Origin: Sipunculus nudus
Lineage: Eukaryota > Annelida > Sipuncula > Golfingiida > Sipunculidae
DNA length: 64,000 bases
Assembly (NCBI GenBank): GCA_026874595.1
Contig: CM049309.1
Span: 49,512,079 to 49,576,078 of the forward strand
Direction of reading: 5' to 3'
The position numbers and the translations under genes are program-made. Below, piece after piece: positions 35,458 to 47,899 of this stretch. The first letter of the stretch is position 1. The number at the start of each line of letters is the position of its first letter. The notes below the pieces were generated by a model, which did not search any database, was not told the DNA's origin, and saw only the letters and a program-made list of their open reading frames with translations.

Positions 35458-36604
35458 GTTTCTGTGTGTCTGTGTATGGGTGTTTCTGTGATTATTTCTA
35501 CGAATTGCAACATCATGTAAAAAAATAAGGTATAAACCTTCGTTAGTTATGGGCCACCAAGAATTAACTATTTTGCCGTCCAGGCTAATACTAAATGATT
35601 CCATTGATATATGATCATTCGATAGCTCTTTGCACCTTACCCCGCCAATTATTCTCTATGTATCCTGCATTGCTATAATTTGGAAACTTTATTAGTTATA
35701 TTTTCATTCCTTTTCAAATTTGTATGGCCCAAGTATTTCAATATCTGCTGAAAGCTCCAATCCGATAACCACTGTTTTCTGTGTATTAACATAAAATTTT
35801 GACATATAAACAAATTTATCTGTTACATCTATGCAGTTATGCATAGTGATGCTTCATCGCATACAAATATATTAATATCATCAGTATACTGTCATATTTT
35901 TAATTCACAGTTACCGTCCGGAAGCTTTATCGCCTTCACTAAATTGCTTTTTCAATTTTAAAAGCCAGTATTTCAGACCCGAGAACAAACAAAAGAGCAC
36001 TTAGTGGACACCCTTGACGGACACCACGATCCATTGTACACCATCCTGTGTGCCATCCCGCATCAGAAACGCAGCTATGTCTCCCTGTATTAAAATCCAT
36101 TACCCATCGAGTACATTTTGGACCGAAATTGTACATTTCTAGAAGATTTAGAATTTAAAGAAATACAATTAAAGGCCCGAGTATAATCGACTGCTAAGAT
36201 AGCTGCTTCGACATTTTTTTTCTTTATCAGCAAACCATTATATCTCAATTGAATATGCCTTATTTTATAATACATTTCCCTCCCGTTAATGTAAGCAGTC
36301 TGATATGTATTTACAAAGTAAAGAAAACACCGGCACCTATTTTATATTCTGAGCACGGAGGTGATATTTGCCTAAAAGATTGCAAGTTATCTGTAGATTC
36401 ATCCACACACTTTGGTATTAATTTCATCAAACCCTTTTTCTGGGAACTAGCTGACTTCCCCTTAATGAAGGTTTCATTTACAGAATTTACCATTCGGTGT
36501 TTTATTCTAGGCCAGAAAATTCATAGAATTCTGGCTCAAGACCGTGCAGTATAGGACTTGTATTATCTCTAATTGCTTTCACCATTTGCCAACATTCTTC
36601 TGCA

Positions 36605-37034
36605 TTAAAGGGGCCCAGTCACCTATAAAGCATGTTGAATTAACACGAAAAATAGCCTCTTCCCTTTAAAATAAATGTCCCTGCCAAAATATTGCCTTGA
36701 AACCGTTTGCCTACTCATGTAAACGAGTGTTAAAAACAGTGGACTGGGCGCGATCACAGGTGTCAACATAAACACATGCGCGTGGGACAATGATCATCGT
36801 GAAGCCACAACACTTAACAATTAGGAGATACCCTGACTGACTTGGGCCAAAAATGTGATACATGTTCCACCGTGTGTTGCGGCTCATAATCGGACCCCCG
36901 AAACAGCCAAATACGAGTTACTGAGACGATGTGGTGGGGTGGTTTAGTTGGGAAACTTTTGTATATAGCAAAACTGAACTAATTGTATGAAAGATAAGGG
37001 ATAATATTGCTCCTGATTATGTCCCTTTTAACGT
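36605..37034 (-). mobile_element. Unclassified insert within the LINE
   Basis: The insert interrupts LINE coding sequence at GCATTAAAGGGGCCC, where TTAA followed by AGGGGCC might be a terminus with a TTAA target. It lies next to the two-headed SINE. Its first 80 bases and the LINE junction recur at 40228-40371. Class unknown. Confidence 0.4.
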
Positions 37035-37417
37035 AGACAAATTGTTCAGGGAAAAACATTGGGCCGATCCCTGTTTCGAACTCATGTTGGTGGCGCACAG
37101 GTCCGGCGTACCAACCGCTTTGCTAGCAAAGCAAGCTGCACTAGCGAGACAGTTCGGTCCGATTTTATGTCACCCTGAACACACCCCCTCTTAAGAGCGT
37201 TTTGCTACCAGAACAAGATAACCTATCCCAGGAGTCACACTTTGGTGAGCTTAGTCCCTGGGCCATAAAGTTTTACCGTCACGTTGGACGAGCCCCCATT
37301 TTGTTTCCAAGACAAATTGTTCAGGGGAAAACATTGGACCGATCCCGGTTTCGAACCCATGTTGGTGGCGCACAAGTCCGGCGTACCAACCGCTTCGCTA
37401 GCAAAGCAAGCTTCACT
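37035..37417 (-). mobile_element. Two-headed tRNA-derived SINE, copy 2, nested in the LINE
   Basis: On the - strand, head 1 has A box TAGCGAAGCGG and B box GGTTCGAAACC (37357-37347). Then come the body with AGTGTGACTCCTGGGATA, a spacer GGTGACATAAAATCGGACCG, and head 2 (TAGCAAAGCGG, B box AGTTCGAAACA). The order matches the copy at 16290-16661. It splits LINE sequence ending LETLETVKA, so it inserted after the LINE. Confidence 0.65.
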
Positions 37418-38763
37418 GTAGCTTTAACTGTTTCTAAAGTTTCCAATTTAAGTTTGGTTTGTTCATATCGTTTAACTAATGAATAGTCAATGGGATTAAT
37501 TGCAAGTTGTCGATGATAAGTGTTCATCAATTTTTCTATCTCCAATAGCTCAGACTTCCGTATCCGTGCTATGATTTTATTATATTCAATCACAGCAAAC
37601 TTAATATTTACCTTATTTATTGTGAACACAGTATTTATTGGTGTGTTTATACGTTTATGTCGGTATATGTCTATTTCTATGTTGTTTTATGACTGTTTTT
37701 GTTAAAATAGATATTGTTAAAGAAACGCAATATTTACCTTACATAGTTCCCATAGTACCTGGTGCCCCCACAATACCTTGATACTTTACCTTTGTGCCTT
37801 TAACCACCTAATGGATTTAATCATCCAGGTGTTCACGCTGTAACAGGCATAAATTTATATATAGTATACCGGTTCCATGACAGATTTATCTAATTTCAAA
37901 TTCAATTGAACCATACCATGGTCCGATTTAGTATACTCAATAAAGCTGATAATTCATTGACAAAAACGTAGTCAAACATTTAGCTTTAAAAGGTTGCGAA
38001 CATTTTTACCTCAGCATGAAATGTTCTCCATACATAAGTTAAATTCAATGAATGAACAAAATCATCAATAACTCTTCAAGCATGTGGCTCTCCTGCAATA
38101 ACATCTAAAGCAGGGTCTGTTACAGCATTCATATCACCGGCTATAATAACATTAAAAAGTGAGGCATCAACGTTTAACTCTTCTCCGGTACACTCACTGT
38201 TTTCATCATTTGGACAATAAACATTAACTAAAGCAAATTACTCGTGTTCAATATTACATGGGCACGGTGCACATTTTGTTTAATAATATGGTATTACCCC
38301 TAGAACTGGTTGTATGGTTCAATTCAAACAGTTCACCAGCCCTTTCAGAAGCCCATCGATGTACATCAGACTCCTTTATGCAAGTTTACTGTAAAAAGAC
38401 CATATAAATGTTCTTTATTCTAACAAATTGAAAGAGGTCCTGTCTGTTTTTCCTATTCCTTAGTCCCCGTACATGCAATGTGATAATCCTGAAACCTGAG
38501 ATGAGTCACGTATATCATGTTGACACTAATTCTCTGATTTATAAGCCACTGCTTGATGGAAGCACATTTCTCTGCTCCTCACTATGGATTTTTTTTTCGC
38601 CGCTAGGTGGTGTCTGAGGTTCTGACCTTTTACCGTAGGTGTTTAAGATCTTTTAGTTCTTTCTTGCGTGTTTTGAGTATCGAGATTCACTTTCAAGCGG
38701 AATCGTCTCTCTCTCCATATCTTCAGCTAAGCAGTGGTTTATCTTCTAGATGGGAGGATTGGG

Positions 38764-38795
<32 letters not shown>

Positions 38796-40227
38796 GTATG
38801 TTTATAATACCTTTTTAGGTTCTGTATGACACATTTCAAATATATATACTTGTTCACATTTTAATTAAGTATAGTGTTTAAGAAAATAAGGTATTATGTT
38901 TCCACTATAATTTTATTCTATACCAGGTTTAGATATAATATATCATAGTAAACACATAAATGGAACCAAAGTCTATATAATTCTGTTTATGAATATAGTT
39001 CATTTGCAATATACAAGTATTGTTCTCTGAATAGTGTGGGTGGGGGTGGGGGTGGGGAGTAGGGTGATTACATTCACCATCCCCCCTTGCCAAAAAGTGG
39101 GGGAGGGGATATATAACCCCCCCCCCCCTATATTGACACCCGTGCAGCTGAGCCAGATCTCCGCCTCGGGAAAGGTAGGCCCTAAATCCTCTATCAGCTA
39201 TACATGATTCTATAGTCTCTATATACTCTATTCCTCGCGGTCTCTATAGCAACATGGCCCACTTGGTGACATTTGTAGCATACACGCTGCCCTTTTATCG
39301 CTCTTTGTCCCTTGGAACAATAATCAAAATCATGCGTTCAGGCCAAACACATTTAATTATTTGGTCCGCATGGTACACAACTGCTCTGATTTCCATTAGA
39401 GCAGGGTTAGCTTAATCTAATTCCATTGACACGAAGACGAGGGTTGGATCATTCACTGCAGATTATAAATAACGTAATAACATGATCCCAGGTACAATAA
39501 TTGGACCGTCTATAGCTAATTCATTTATATATATTTATGCAGGGGTTCAGGCACAACAACTAAGGACCGCATATAACATTAAACAAGTGTATTAACAAAA
39601 AAATGATGTACAAATACATAAACCTTCCGGCCGCCTGGATCTTTGTCTTGTTGCAGATAAATAAAGTTTACTAACAGTGAATAACCACGATATTATAAAC
39701 ACCAATGAGTCTTGAATACATATAAAACTCTTCGTGATATGGTAAAACACGACCCATGATACATTCCACTGAATGATTATGGTTTGCACAAAAGGTCAAA
39801 AACACCAGTCCAGTGGCAAAGGGTGATCACTAAGTTTTTGATCAGCTGGGTCCACGAATCCAAGGCAAGTACGGAACGTTACTACTTACAGTTCACGGTC
39901 ACGTGTCATTTGTTCCAAGTCTCTTCATACACATAATGTTCATCTCAGAATTACGATTAACAATCATGATACGCAAATGATAAAGGTGCCCATTCACCTA
40001 CCTCATGGAAAAGAATTTATGTGATTTCTTGCTTCTTCTGTGTAACATATGAATGATTTTAGAGTTATTCTGGTCATGAAATGTTCTTATAACGATTCTG
40101 TGAAGGATGTATGAACTTGTTTATCATCAACATGTTTGTAAACACAGCAATGTTGACAAACGGGAAAAAACATGTAACCTCAGGTGGTAGGTTGCATATA
40201 TGTGGAGGTAGGAAGGTCATTTGTTGC

Positions 40228-40371
40228 CAAGACCGTGCAGTATAGGATTTGTATTATCTCTAATTGCTTTCACCATTTGCCAACATTGTTCTGCATTAAA
40301 GGGGCCCAATCACCTATAAAAAAGCATGTTGAATTAACACGAAAAATAGCTTCTTCCCTTTAAAATAAATG
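40228..40371 (-). repeat. Second copy of the LINE/insert junction
   Basis: This 144-base segment matches 36538-36683 with about five substitutions and a 3-base indel. It includes both the LINE coding part (near AATTGCTTTCACCATTTGCC) and the start of the insert (TTAAAGGGGCCC). Confidence 0.8.
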
Positions 40372-42729
40372 TACGAGCGAAAGTCTGACATTACTTGACA
40401 CTTACGCACGGACGACCCTGCCATATTGCCAGACCTGTACAGAGTAAAACGCCACTCTGGGTCTCCAGACATCGAACTTGCCCCACTGAGGCTCTTAACC
40501 CGACTTCATAGAATCGTAGAGCTTCTTCCGAAACCTTGCCCATACATGAATCAAGATTAACCTACAGGCAATAATCTGCACCTAATTTGCCTTGATTAAT
40601 CAAACCACGGGGATTTTCACTCCACTGATAGCCTGACAATTTCGTTCCAGGCATGACAGCGAGCAAAGGCAAAACCCCTCTGTCTTGAATGAAGCCAAAA
40701 AATACCTGGGCTGTATAAGTATGGGTAAAATTACTCTCAATTTGCTAAATCGACGTTATAAATCTTTTTATGAGAGTTGACCAAACAAAAAGTAAAATGT
40801 TATAACGAAACTTTGCATATATTGACCGACGGTACTACGGGTGTTTCATAAACCCGCCAGGTACAATTGACAAGTCAATATTACACAATCAAAATCATAC
40901 CTACCATTTTAATTAACAATATTTGAGTTAGGCCGACAGGAATAAACATAGAACTCATTTGTGACCTGATGAAAACTGATGCAATAATTTTTTTTTAAAG
41001 TTTAAAAAGTTTTTGTTTTCAAAGTTCATGCTGTAAAATGTTTTTATACATTTCGTTTAATAATGGGTCGGGCAGATTCCAATCGCCGACCAATTTTGTA
41101 TGCAAAAAATGATTTTCAAATCCGCCCTTTACTAGTAATATCTATTCATTTTCTGAACACAACAGATGGAAAACGACATTTGTTATTGTAACTGAAAGAG
41201 AGAAATGAAGACTAGATTCACTTTATTACCTTTCTGTACACCCAAGGATGGAAATAAACTGCATACTATGAACTGTTTATATTCTCAGTTTTTAAAGGCT
41301 TTTGATATCGAAAATTTATTGCGGAAAGATAGACTATCCAGGAAATGTTTATGGGAAACTTGAAGTCCGCAGCAAACTCTATCTGGTCGACCTCAAACTT
41401 CCTTATGTGCTGCAGTAAATATTAATTATTGATAACATTGGGCAATCCTCTGTCTATATTTTTAATTTCCTTTCCAAACTGAAAACCTTAGAAAGAACTC
41501 GAAGACTTAATACAGACAAATATCTAGAGATCATAGAAATGTCAGAACCCAGGGGAAATGTTTATAGAATATAAAACTCTCTGAATTTTTATGTGTCCAG
41601 TGATGAAATATTGTGGAAAAAAGTCGGCTCATCTTATATATTCGGGTAGAGAAAGTATACTTGTCGGAAAGCACTTTGATGTGAGGAACGTAAGACAGAA
41701 TGAATAATGATCAGAAATCAATGCTAGATAATAACGGGATGCATGTGAAAGTTTGTTGAAATATATGGATTTCCGTTCACTAAAACATAGTTAATGGGGA
41801 TGAATTATTCAATAGTTCGGAGACCGCTATTGGCAAAAAGTTGTTCAGATCACTACGTGTCATATAAAGAACAAAGACATTAGTCTCAATTTGAAAATAA
41901 CCGACATGTATCAAAATTTATTATCTACTCTATACAAGTTAATGGTAACAATGGTAAATGAGGAAAAAAGAGCAAGTGCTCAGAAATATTAGCCAGCTTT
42001 AAAAAATAAGCCAAAATAGGGTAAAATTACCGACAGACTTCCCTTTATCTGCATTTTTTTAAAATCCCAAACTGCTTAAAGTTATACGTTTTACATATAT
42101 GCATAGCTCAAAAGGTCAGAAACGTACAACAGCAAACGTGTTATTGCATGAAGATAAAAGCATTTTTAATATGTTGCAATTCATGCTGGATGCCTACTCA
42201 CAGAAGAATTATTAAGTATCTCACTCTCCTTCTTACTGAACCTACTGAATCACAGTATAGTAATATTAGAATACTGAATAAAAAAGAGAAAAAATCTTTA
42301 GTAACTCTTCATGGTTTAATTATCCTCTAATAAAAGAATACATACAATGAAACAGTTTAACAATAAAATGTAACAATTAATCAATGAAAGGTTAGTGTAA
42401 ACTTTTACTTTAGTATTTCAGTGTAGATTATTTTACCTTATTCAAACAGAGGCTTAGGTATAAAATATTTAATGGTAAATACTCAGAAATGTAGTTATGT
42501 TCGTTATCATTGATATGGATAGTCATTTAAAAGTTTGTTAAAATGTTAGTTACTTTACAATGATTTGAATAACATACTTAATATTTTATATATTTTAATG
42601 CATTTTTCTAGCTGTCACACTGGAAGCAAGGCACGCAACATTGTTTCACTTGATAACCTTGATAATCTGCTAGGTCACAGTAGACTGCAGGCATTGTACT
42701 GACTGGTATGCTAAATCTCCTTGTAAAAC

Positions 42730-43080
42730 TGATGTAAACGCATGGAGGGTCTCCGTTCACTCCCGTTCGTGTGTGTGTGTTTGTTCACAACACAACTCAT
42801 ATCATAAACGGAATATCATTATCATTTTCATATTAAAGAATTTAAGTTATCCCCCCCCCAAAAAAATGACATATTCAAGGTCAAGGTCACTCTCTTAGTA
42901 AAGTTCATGACCCCATTTCAAATAGGCTTCGTCCTCTCACCCATATATCTATGCACATGTCAAGTTTGGTAAAGATCCGTTAGATTTTTTTTTTAAGTTA
43001 TCGCGCAGATAAGTTTTATCTTCGGGGACGAAGTCGGCGGCGGGACCGTCATGAAACCATAGTATTCCCCTACTTTGTCT
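42730..43080 (-). repeat. Dispersed repeat family B, copy 2, with flanking CTCACCCATATATCTATGCA block
   Basis: In reverse orientation it repeats the order seen at 14550-14760, with (CA)n next to TTGTGAACAAACACAC. The adjoining block with TCAAGGTCACTCTCTTAG and GTCAAGTTTGGTAAAGATCC reads like a molluscan dispersed repeat. Confidence 0.4.
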
Positions 43081-43232
43081 GGGGATACAAACACTAGCGG
43101 TATATCCATAATTTCGACATTTTACGTGTGACTTCCGGATTTTAGTGTGTACTCAAATGGCAGCCCAATGAGCGGTTTCAATAAACCTGTCAGGATTCGA
43201 TGATGCCACACGAAAGTACTCTGAGGACAGCG

Positions 43233-43234
<2 letters not shown>

Positions 43235-43278
<44 letters not shown>
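43235..43278. repeat. (TA)n microsatellite upstream of a LINE fragment
   Basis: About 22 TA units, about 120 bases before the LINE coding remnant. Confidence 0.9.
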
Positions 43279-43283
<5 letters not shown>

Positions 43284-43397
43284 GGTAAATCAACATGGGT
43301 AACAGGAGTGAATTAAAAATCTTTACTTTTTCAGACTGGTTTTGGTTTTATATGGATGGCTCAAGAAGTCGGTGATTGTAACTGGTTTATGTGATGT

Positions 43398-43862
43398 TTT
43401 AAAGAAAGACTGATAGATATAGCACAACAGAAGTGGAGTAGTGATGTAAAGTCAAGTAATAAGTTACAGTATTATGGTCTTTTCAAATCCATGTTGAATG
43501 TTGAAAAATTTATCAGTTGTGTTTCTAATAAATACCACAAAACCGCATTAGCTAAATTTAGATGTTCAGATCACAAGTTACAAATAGAAACAGGACGACA
43601 GAATTGCTTGGATAGAGAAGAAAGAGTCTGTAAAAATTGTATAAGGTATGGTTATAACATTATAGAAGATGAGAGTCACTTCCTGTTGGAATTTCCTATA
43701 TATAAGGAATTACGGTTTAAATATTTTGAAAAAGATATCCAAGAGTCAACAGAATATAATTTTAAAAAGATATTGAAATCAGAAAATACATGTGAAATAA
43801 CCAAACTAGCTGCTTATGTATTTCATGCTTTCAGCTTAAGGAAATCAACAATAGGAGACTGA
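43398..43862 (+). pseudogene. C-terminal fragment of a Tx1/L1-type LINE ORF2
   Basis: The 154-residue open frame has the C-terminal pattern of these LINE proteins: KWSSDVKSSNKLQYYGLFK, then ALAKFRCSDHKLQIETGR, a Cys pair (CKNC), and EDESHFLLEFPIYKELRFKYF. The usual third Cys of the zinc-like motif is replaced (EFPIY where CPxY is common). The reverse transcriptase and endonuclease are absent, so it is a 5'-truncated copy. The 3' UTR runs to about 44268 and ends with TTTCTG repeats. Confidence 0.75.
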
Positions 43863-44499
43863 TCAATTTGCATTTTGTGTATTATGTATCGTTTAATGTT
43901 TGTAACACTACCTTTACTTTAACATTTCAGCCACCAGAATACCATATGTGAGTATATTGTATGAATTTTTAATATAAGTATCCGTATTATTTTCGAATTA
44001 TTGAGTTTTTTTTTCTGTTTGTACGTTTTTGTTTTGCTTGTTTGTATTTTTTTTATAATGTAAAATTTTTTTATTTATTATTTTTTTAATAATTTTTTTT
44101 CTTTATTTTATTTGATTATTTATTTAATATTTTTTTCACTTCTTTCTCTACTTTTTATTACTTTATAACTCTATTACGCAGTTGTTGTTTGAAATTGAAT
44201 GGTACATATGTACCACATGAATGTTGGAACTTTGGGCCTGAGGCCTTGTTTTCTGTTTCTGTTTCTGAGGACAGCGTCTATCTGCGGAGAGATTCTGTCG
44301 GCAGGGGGGACTTGTGCCGCCAAAGTAAAGCGGAATAATGCTTTTCGGACCTCACCTAAGTCCTAAAATTATAGTATTGGATTAATATATTTATTGTATA
44401 AATATATTGTACAATGTATAATTCTTATTCTCATAGCAGGATTATGATTACATTGACCCTCCGATAATCTGTGTGTGGGTGTATATGTGTGTGTGTGTG

Positions 44500-44640
44500 A
44501 GGGCGGGGGGGGGGGGGGGAGATGTGGGGGCTGAATTGACGCCCCTGACGATGTCTAACAGTAGAAGTTTTTTTTTTTCATTTTCATCATAAAGCAATTT
44601 TGTTTTGAATGGGGGGGGGGGGGGATCGACCTAATTTTAA
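44500..44640. repeat. Poly-G tracts
   Basis: Two G-runs (about 44505-44519 and 44612-44624) with GGGGGCTGAATTGACGCCCC between. Long runs of G may mark assembly-sensitive sites or transposon termini. Confidence 0.6.
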
Positions 44641-44662
44641 AGTGTTCAAAAGATCTTAACAA

Positions 44663-45222
44663 ATGTTTGCTCTTTGTGGGTACACATACTATCATCACAC
44701 AACATTTACCGAATTAGGAAGTAGCTCACTGAGGACGCGACTAAGTACCTTGTCTGTGCATCTATTAAATCTCGCTTTTATTACTTCTTACAGCCTTCTT
44801 TGGTTAACCTTTAATCTTCTTGAACGCCTTCAGCGAGAGCAAAACACAGTAGCTCGACCTGTGACGGGCACGAAAAGACTAGCACATATTACATCTGTCC
44901 TCCAGAAGCTTCATTAGCTCTCCATATCACATAGAATAAAGTTCAAGGTTGCTCTACTTACATATAAAGCGCTACATGATCTGGCACCAGCTTATCTGTC
45001 TGAACTACTCACACCATACAAGCCTACCAGGACCCTTGGTAGAGCTCTACTGGTAGTGCATTCATACTATCTGAAGACCTACGGAGGGATATCATTCTCC
45101 CCATGTGGCACCTGTGATATGTAACAGCTAAACATATATCTACGAGACGCCTTTACACTTGAACAGTTTAAAAATGGACTGGAGAAATACTTTTCGAAGG
45201 TGCTTATGACCTGTAAATATTA
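44663..45222 (+). pseudogene. CR1/Jockey-type LINE, C-terminal remnant
   Basis: One frame, broken by two stops, reads LLERLQREQNTVARPVTGTK, HITSVLQKLH, stop, LSISHRIKFKVALLTYKALH, LAPAYLSELLTPYKPTRTL, LKTYGG, stop, then LRDAFTLEQFKNGLEKYF. This is the conserved C-terminal block of CR1-like LINE reverse transcriptases. The catalytic region is absent. AATAAATAAAC near 45340 probably ends the 3' UTR. Confidence 0.8.
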
Positions 45223-45426
45223 AACATAACCAATGATAAACAGAGTCAATGAATACATAATACTAGTAACTTAACTTACCTGACTTGTAATTGTATCTTC
45301 ATGTATCATATTTTAATCGTTTTAATCTTTGTCTTGAATAAATAAACTTTTATTGGTTAAACTTTTATCATCAACATTTTATTAAATTAGCGCTCGTGAG
45401 CAGTTCGCTGGATGAGCGCTTTATCA

Positions 45427-45510
45427 ATGTGCAATACTACTACTACTTCTACTACTACTACTACTACTAATAATAATAATAATAATGTTAATAATAATGA
45501 TAATAATAAA
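45427..45510. repeat. (TAC)n/(TAA)n microsatellite
   Basis: ACT and TAA triplet runs; the - strand ORFs over this stretch (Ile, Leu, Ser and Val repeats) are artefacts. Confidence 0.85.
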
Positions 45511-47789
45511 AATGCTCTGTTTATATAATGCGTTCTCACTATGGTACCAAGGCATATGGTAGAAAAGGGCATAACTCAGCATAAAACAAAGTCGCCAAAT
45601 TCCGCCAGTGAAGAGCATCATTAGATTTACATAAGAAAAGCATGCATTGAAATAAGCTGCATATTATAGCGGGAGGTGTTCCAGAAGAGAACATATAAGC
45701 AGTGAGAACGAATTTGTTCAGATTCAAACCTTTTTATTAAATAAACTTAATCAGGGCATTTGGTTAAAAAAAACTTATTAAGGTCTTTTTTATAATGAGA
45801 AGAAAATATACGTAAGAGGTAAGATCGTGTTTGTTGTATGTAAAAGACCTTTTGAAATTCATTTAAGTAAACCAAAAGTATAAGCTGCTTTATACAAGAA
45901 TATTCTAAGGGACTGATTTGATTTAATGTTTGCATAAATGCCTGTGAAAAGTCTACGATCATTCCATCAGAAGTAACGCTGGTGCACACGCTGTTACGTT
46001 TGTTACATGTTCTTACATCTAACTTTTAAAAGAAAAAAAATCAGCACGTCTCAGATTTCTCAGATCAATTTAGGGTTAAAATTGCAGGTTACTTGTAAAA
46101 TAAGGTGATAATAAAATTTTACTACATATGACCTTTTTACCTGGAACTGTGACCTTGAAGGTCAAATGCCTCCTTGGCAACCGGTTGATTATGAAACCTT
46201 GGATCCAAGTCATACTTTCTACCGCGGTTGTCAGCCATGAACAAAAGATGCCATCTAAAATCTTTAACAGGCACACTAGTGGGTTGCCCGGTCGACTATA
46301 GATCATGTTCCTACTTTTGCGTTACGCGCATGCAAACTATGTCGACATTAGCCAACAGTTTGCTACCTTTTTTTGTTTTCAAGATGTTTCACACGATGCC
46401 TCTATTTTTCTATATTTAAAAAAAAACTGATTATTGTCTTAATGATGATGTTGGCAACATGTTCCGTGTTAAATGCGTTCAGTTGTGCTTTAACTAACTT
46501 TTATACTGTTTCAAGCATTAAGTTTCCTATTTGTAAATTGAAATAAATAAGAAAAATCAGCTTTGACAGGGTCATTTTTCATTTGCTCAAGTTTCTACGA
46601 AACAATAAATGAGAACAAGCTAAGATATATCCCCAGTGAGACTATGTTTAATAATAAATCACAGAGTCAAACAGATATATATATATATATAATAATAGTC
46701 ATGGGCCTTGTTTGTTAAGAAGATGTGAGGGACCTAATCAATGATGTATAAACATACCAAAACGCGGCCAAAATCCCGGAAATAAGAGGGAAAAATCATC
46801 GGGAAATGAATGGTTGTCTAAATCGAGTCAATCTACCTGACACATTTTTTAAAAATAATTGTTCTCAGGTTCGTTTGAAGGGATTTCGGGTATTTTACTG
46901 TACATCTTAAGGTAAAATGAATTTCTTGTGAGTTACTATTCCTATAATTTAAATAAATTTCCTTGCGGATGAAGGGTTGGTATTAAAAAGTTACCTTTCT
47001 TCATTTAAATTAGGGGCATCATTGTCTCAAATAGAGTGCCTCACGGACGCATCAAGCGTATAGAACTCCGGATGCAGAGGATGTTCTGAGTAATTTTGTC
47101 GTATAAAGCCTTAAAGCAGATGGAATGCGATGCTGGGATGCAGGTTGTGTGAGAATAATGCCTGTGAAAACCTGAAATGATGACCATCACAGAAAGCCTA
47201 AACTTCTTGTCATTATTGAAAGTTCTGTTTAGTTGTAACACCATTTGATCTTTACTGATTTTCAGTAGTATGAAAAAGTGGCTGCAACATTTGGTTTAAT
47301 CCCTCAGTTTGAAAATATTTAGTGTAATTTACGTTCACGTGAAGAGCTGCAAATCGTATTTACATATATTTTTTTCTCTACAAAACGCGCTGCATGAATA
47401 TGACTTAAAACTCTTAAATTAACAACAATTTAAAAAAGTTTAAAATTTTGACAACGACACAGAAGAAGTAATTAGGAACATATGGCTTCCCTAAATCATT
47501 TAGACGAGGTTGAAAAGTTGAAAACATGTAACTTACACGAATTGGGTTACCAAAAGTCATCGTTAAAAAAAGGAATCTTTCTCTAAATATATAAGAAAAA
47601 GATAATTGGAAATAATTAAATTAATGATTAATCATGTGAAAATCTTGAAAAAATTACCACAATCTTGGGATTTTAGAGGGATAATAGATTTTTGGATTGA
47701 TTAAGAACTTTGAGATATATTACATAAAAGGTTTTATGTTTGTCAAACGATTAGGCCCTTTTTCTCATTTTACTACACTATTACAGGCA

Positions 47790-47806
47790 CCAGCGCCACC
47801 TAGTGG
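47790..47806 (-). promoter_or_regulatory. CTCF-like motif 1
   Basis: On the - strand it reads CCACTAGGTGGCGCTGG, a close match to the bilaterian CTCF core CCASYAGRKGGCGC. Confidence 0.35.
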
Positions 47807-47881
47807 AAATTGGCTGACGATTGTCCACCTTACCTGGTCTGTCATACGAAAGCTACCAGAGAGGGTAAGTTCATCAAGACC

Positions 47882-47899
47882 CCAAGCGCCCCCTAGGGG
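47882..47899 (-). promoter_or_regulatory. CTCF-like motif 2
   Basis: On the - strand it reads CCCCTAGGGGGCGCTTGG, same orientation as motif 1 and 92 bases away. The flanks are also alike (CTGACGATTGTCCA, CTGATCGTTGTCCA), so the two arose by tandem duplication. Confidence 0.3.

Larger units (their letters stand above)
35560..38500 (-). pseudogene. Decayed Tx1/L1-type LINE: endonuclease and reverse transcriptase
   Basis: On the - strand the domains run in the usual order. An endonuclease start is visible near 38495 (IITLHVRGLRN). GDMNAVTDPALD lies near 38150-38110. A linker helix follows (37620-37440, EIEKLMNTYHRQL). Reverse transcriptase blocks follow: ECWQMVKAIRDN near 36590, LMKLIPK near 36430, AYINGREM near 36285, AAILAVDYTRAFN near 36195, GVRQGCPLSALLFVL near 35990 and catalytic YTDD near 35875. 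Stops and frameshifts break every domain, so it is inactive. An 800-base block (36605-37417) is inserted between linker and reverse transcriptase. Family assignment is from motif style; ORF1 is not seen. Confidence 0.8.
38500..43234. other. Gene-free region between LINE remnants
   Basis: No host coding region found. It holds (CA)n with (TA)n at 38763-38796, poly-G and poly-C runs at 39038-39129, the duplicated segment 40228-40371, and an inverted family B tail at 42730-42840. Confidence 0.5.

Noticed and set aside
35395-35604. ORFs of Tyr-Ile repeats on both strands
   Set aside because: Translations of a (TA)n microsatellite; the same holds at 22646-22837 and 52119-52331.
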